Program-made: the position numbers and the translations under genes | In this document: positions 5,725 to 5,820 of the stretch, piece by piece | Layout of the letters: each line of letters starts with the position of its first letter | Numbering within the stretch: the first letter of the stretch is position 1 | Assembly: GCA_030640865.1 (NCBI GenBank) | Contig: DAOWIP010000213.1 | Span: forward strand, 1 to 5,820 | DNA: 5,820 nt | Source: Sedimentisphaerales bacterium | Lineage (GTDB): Bacteria; Planctomycetota; Phycisphaerae; Sedimentisphaerales; SM23-30 | Reading direction: 5' to 3' | The notes under the pieces: generated by a model | Databases searched by the model: none | Told to the model about the DNA's origin: nothing | The model's input: only the letters and a program-made list of their open reading frames with translations

Positions 5725-5737
5725 CCGCCGAAGGCGG
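5725..5737. repeat. Second copy of the CCGCC-GAA-GGCGG hairpin
   Basis: Five perfect base pairs around a GAA loop, identical in all 13 bases to the core of the hairpin at 2496-2522. On the minus strand the stem is followed by GACTTTTTT, which looks like a weak rho-independent terminator. No minus-strand gene ends here within the window, so a dispersed repeat or a leader structure is equally likely. Confidence 0.5.
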
Positions 5738-5809
5738 TTAAGTTCAATAATACGATCACTTTAATCATTTTTGGCTGAAAGTCAAATTCAATTATGGAGG
5801 TGTTGTACG

Positions 5810-5820
5810 ATGAGAAAATT
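5810..5820 (+). CDS. Start of a divergent gene, cut by the window end
   Basis: ATG at 5810 follows GGAGG (5796-5800) by nine bases, and the visible codons give Met-Arg-Lys then Leu or Phe. A positively charged start like this often opens a signal peptide, but three residues cannot identify the gene. It runs divergently from the sulfatase. Confidence 0.6.

Overview
The window looks like a chromosomal piece of an anaerobic or sediment-type planctomycete, most likely class Phycisphaerae. This is inference from protein style, not from a marker gene. The clues are a secreted protein opening with a 'TAFTYQGRL ... LTPSPYAMYA' domain, a small secreted partner with a 'DLTWSTIDGGGG' domain and a dockerin-like calcium loop ending in 'CxCPxDWPL', and a Tat-exported S1-type sulfatase.

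Layout, left to right. Positions 42-2033 hold a two-gene plus-strand operon for two exported proteins: a 515-residue glycine-rich repeat protein and, 18 bases later, a 141-residue dockerin-like protein. A strong rho-independent terminator at 2084-2114 closes it. A complete tRNA-Leu(UAG) gene follows at 2193-2275, with a plausible promoter and no encoded CCA. Positions 2276-2679 (404 bases) hold no credible gene but are packed with hairpins. Three of these have the REP-element layout: a GTAG tetranucleotide at or within one base of the 5' foot of a short palindrome, all in the same orientation.

Positions 2680-4261 are a complete-looking 1582-bp IS66-family insertion sequence. It has 22-bp terminal inverted repeats (21 of 22 matching) and a single intact DDE transposase, with no tnpA or tnpB. 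No 8-bp target duplication is visible. The right end of the element lies 12 bases past the stop codon of a minus-strand sulfatase (4274-5632). Sulfatase and transposase point the same way with no terminator between them, so sulfatase transcripts may run into the transposase. The 177-base gap to the right of the sulfatase holds a hairpin, a candidate plus-strand promoter and a strong ribosome binding site. The start of a divergent gene (Met-Arg-Lys...) is cut off by the window end.

The genes do not form one pathway. The secreted pair and the sulfatase both fit a lifestyle of surface proteins and sulfated-polysaccharide use, but nothing in the window links them directly. No defence system, CRISPR array or clearly new system is visible. 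The most interesting items are the GTAG-headed palindrome cluster behind the tRNA, the secreted repeat-protein/dockerin-like pair, and the solo IS66 element lacking a target duplication.
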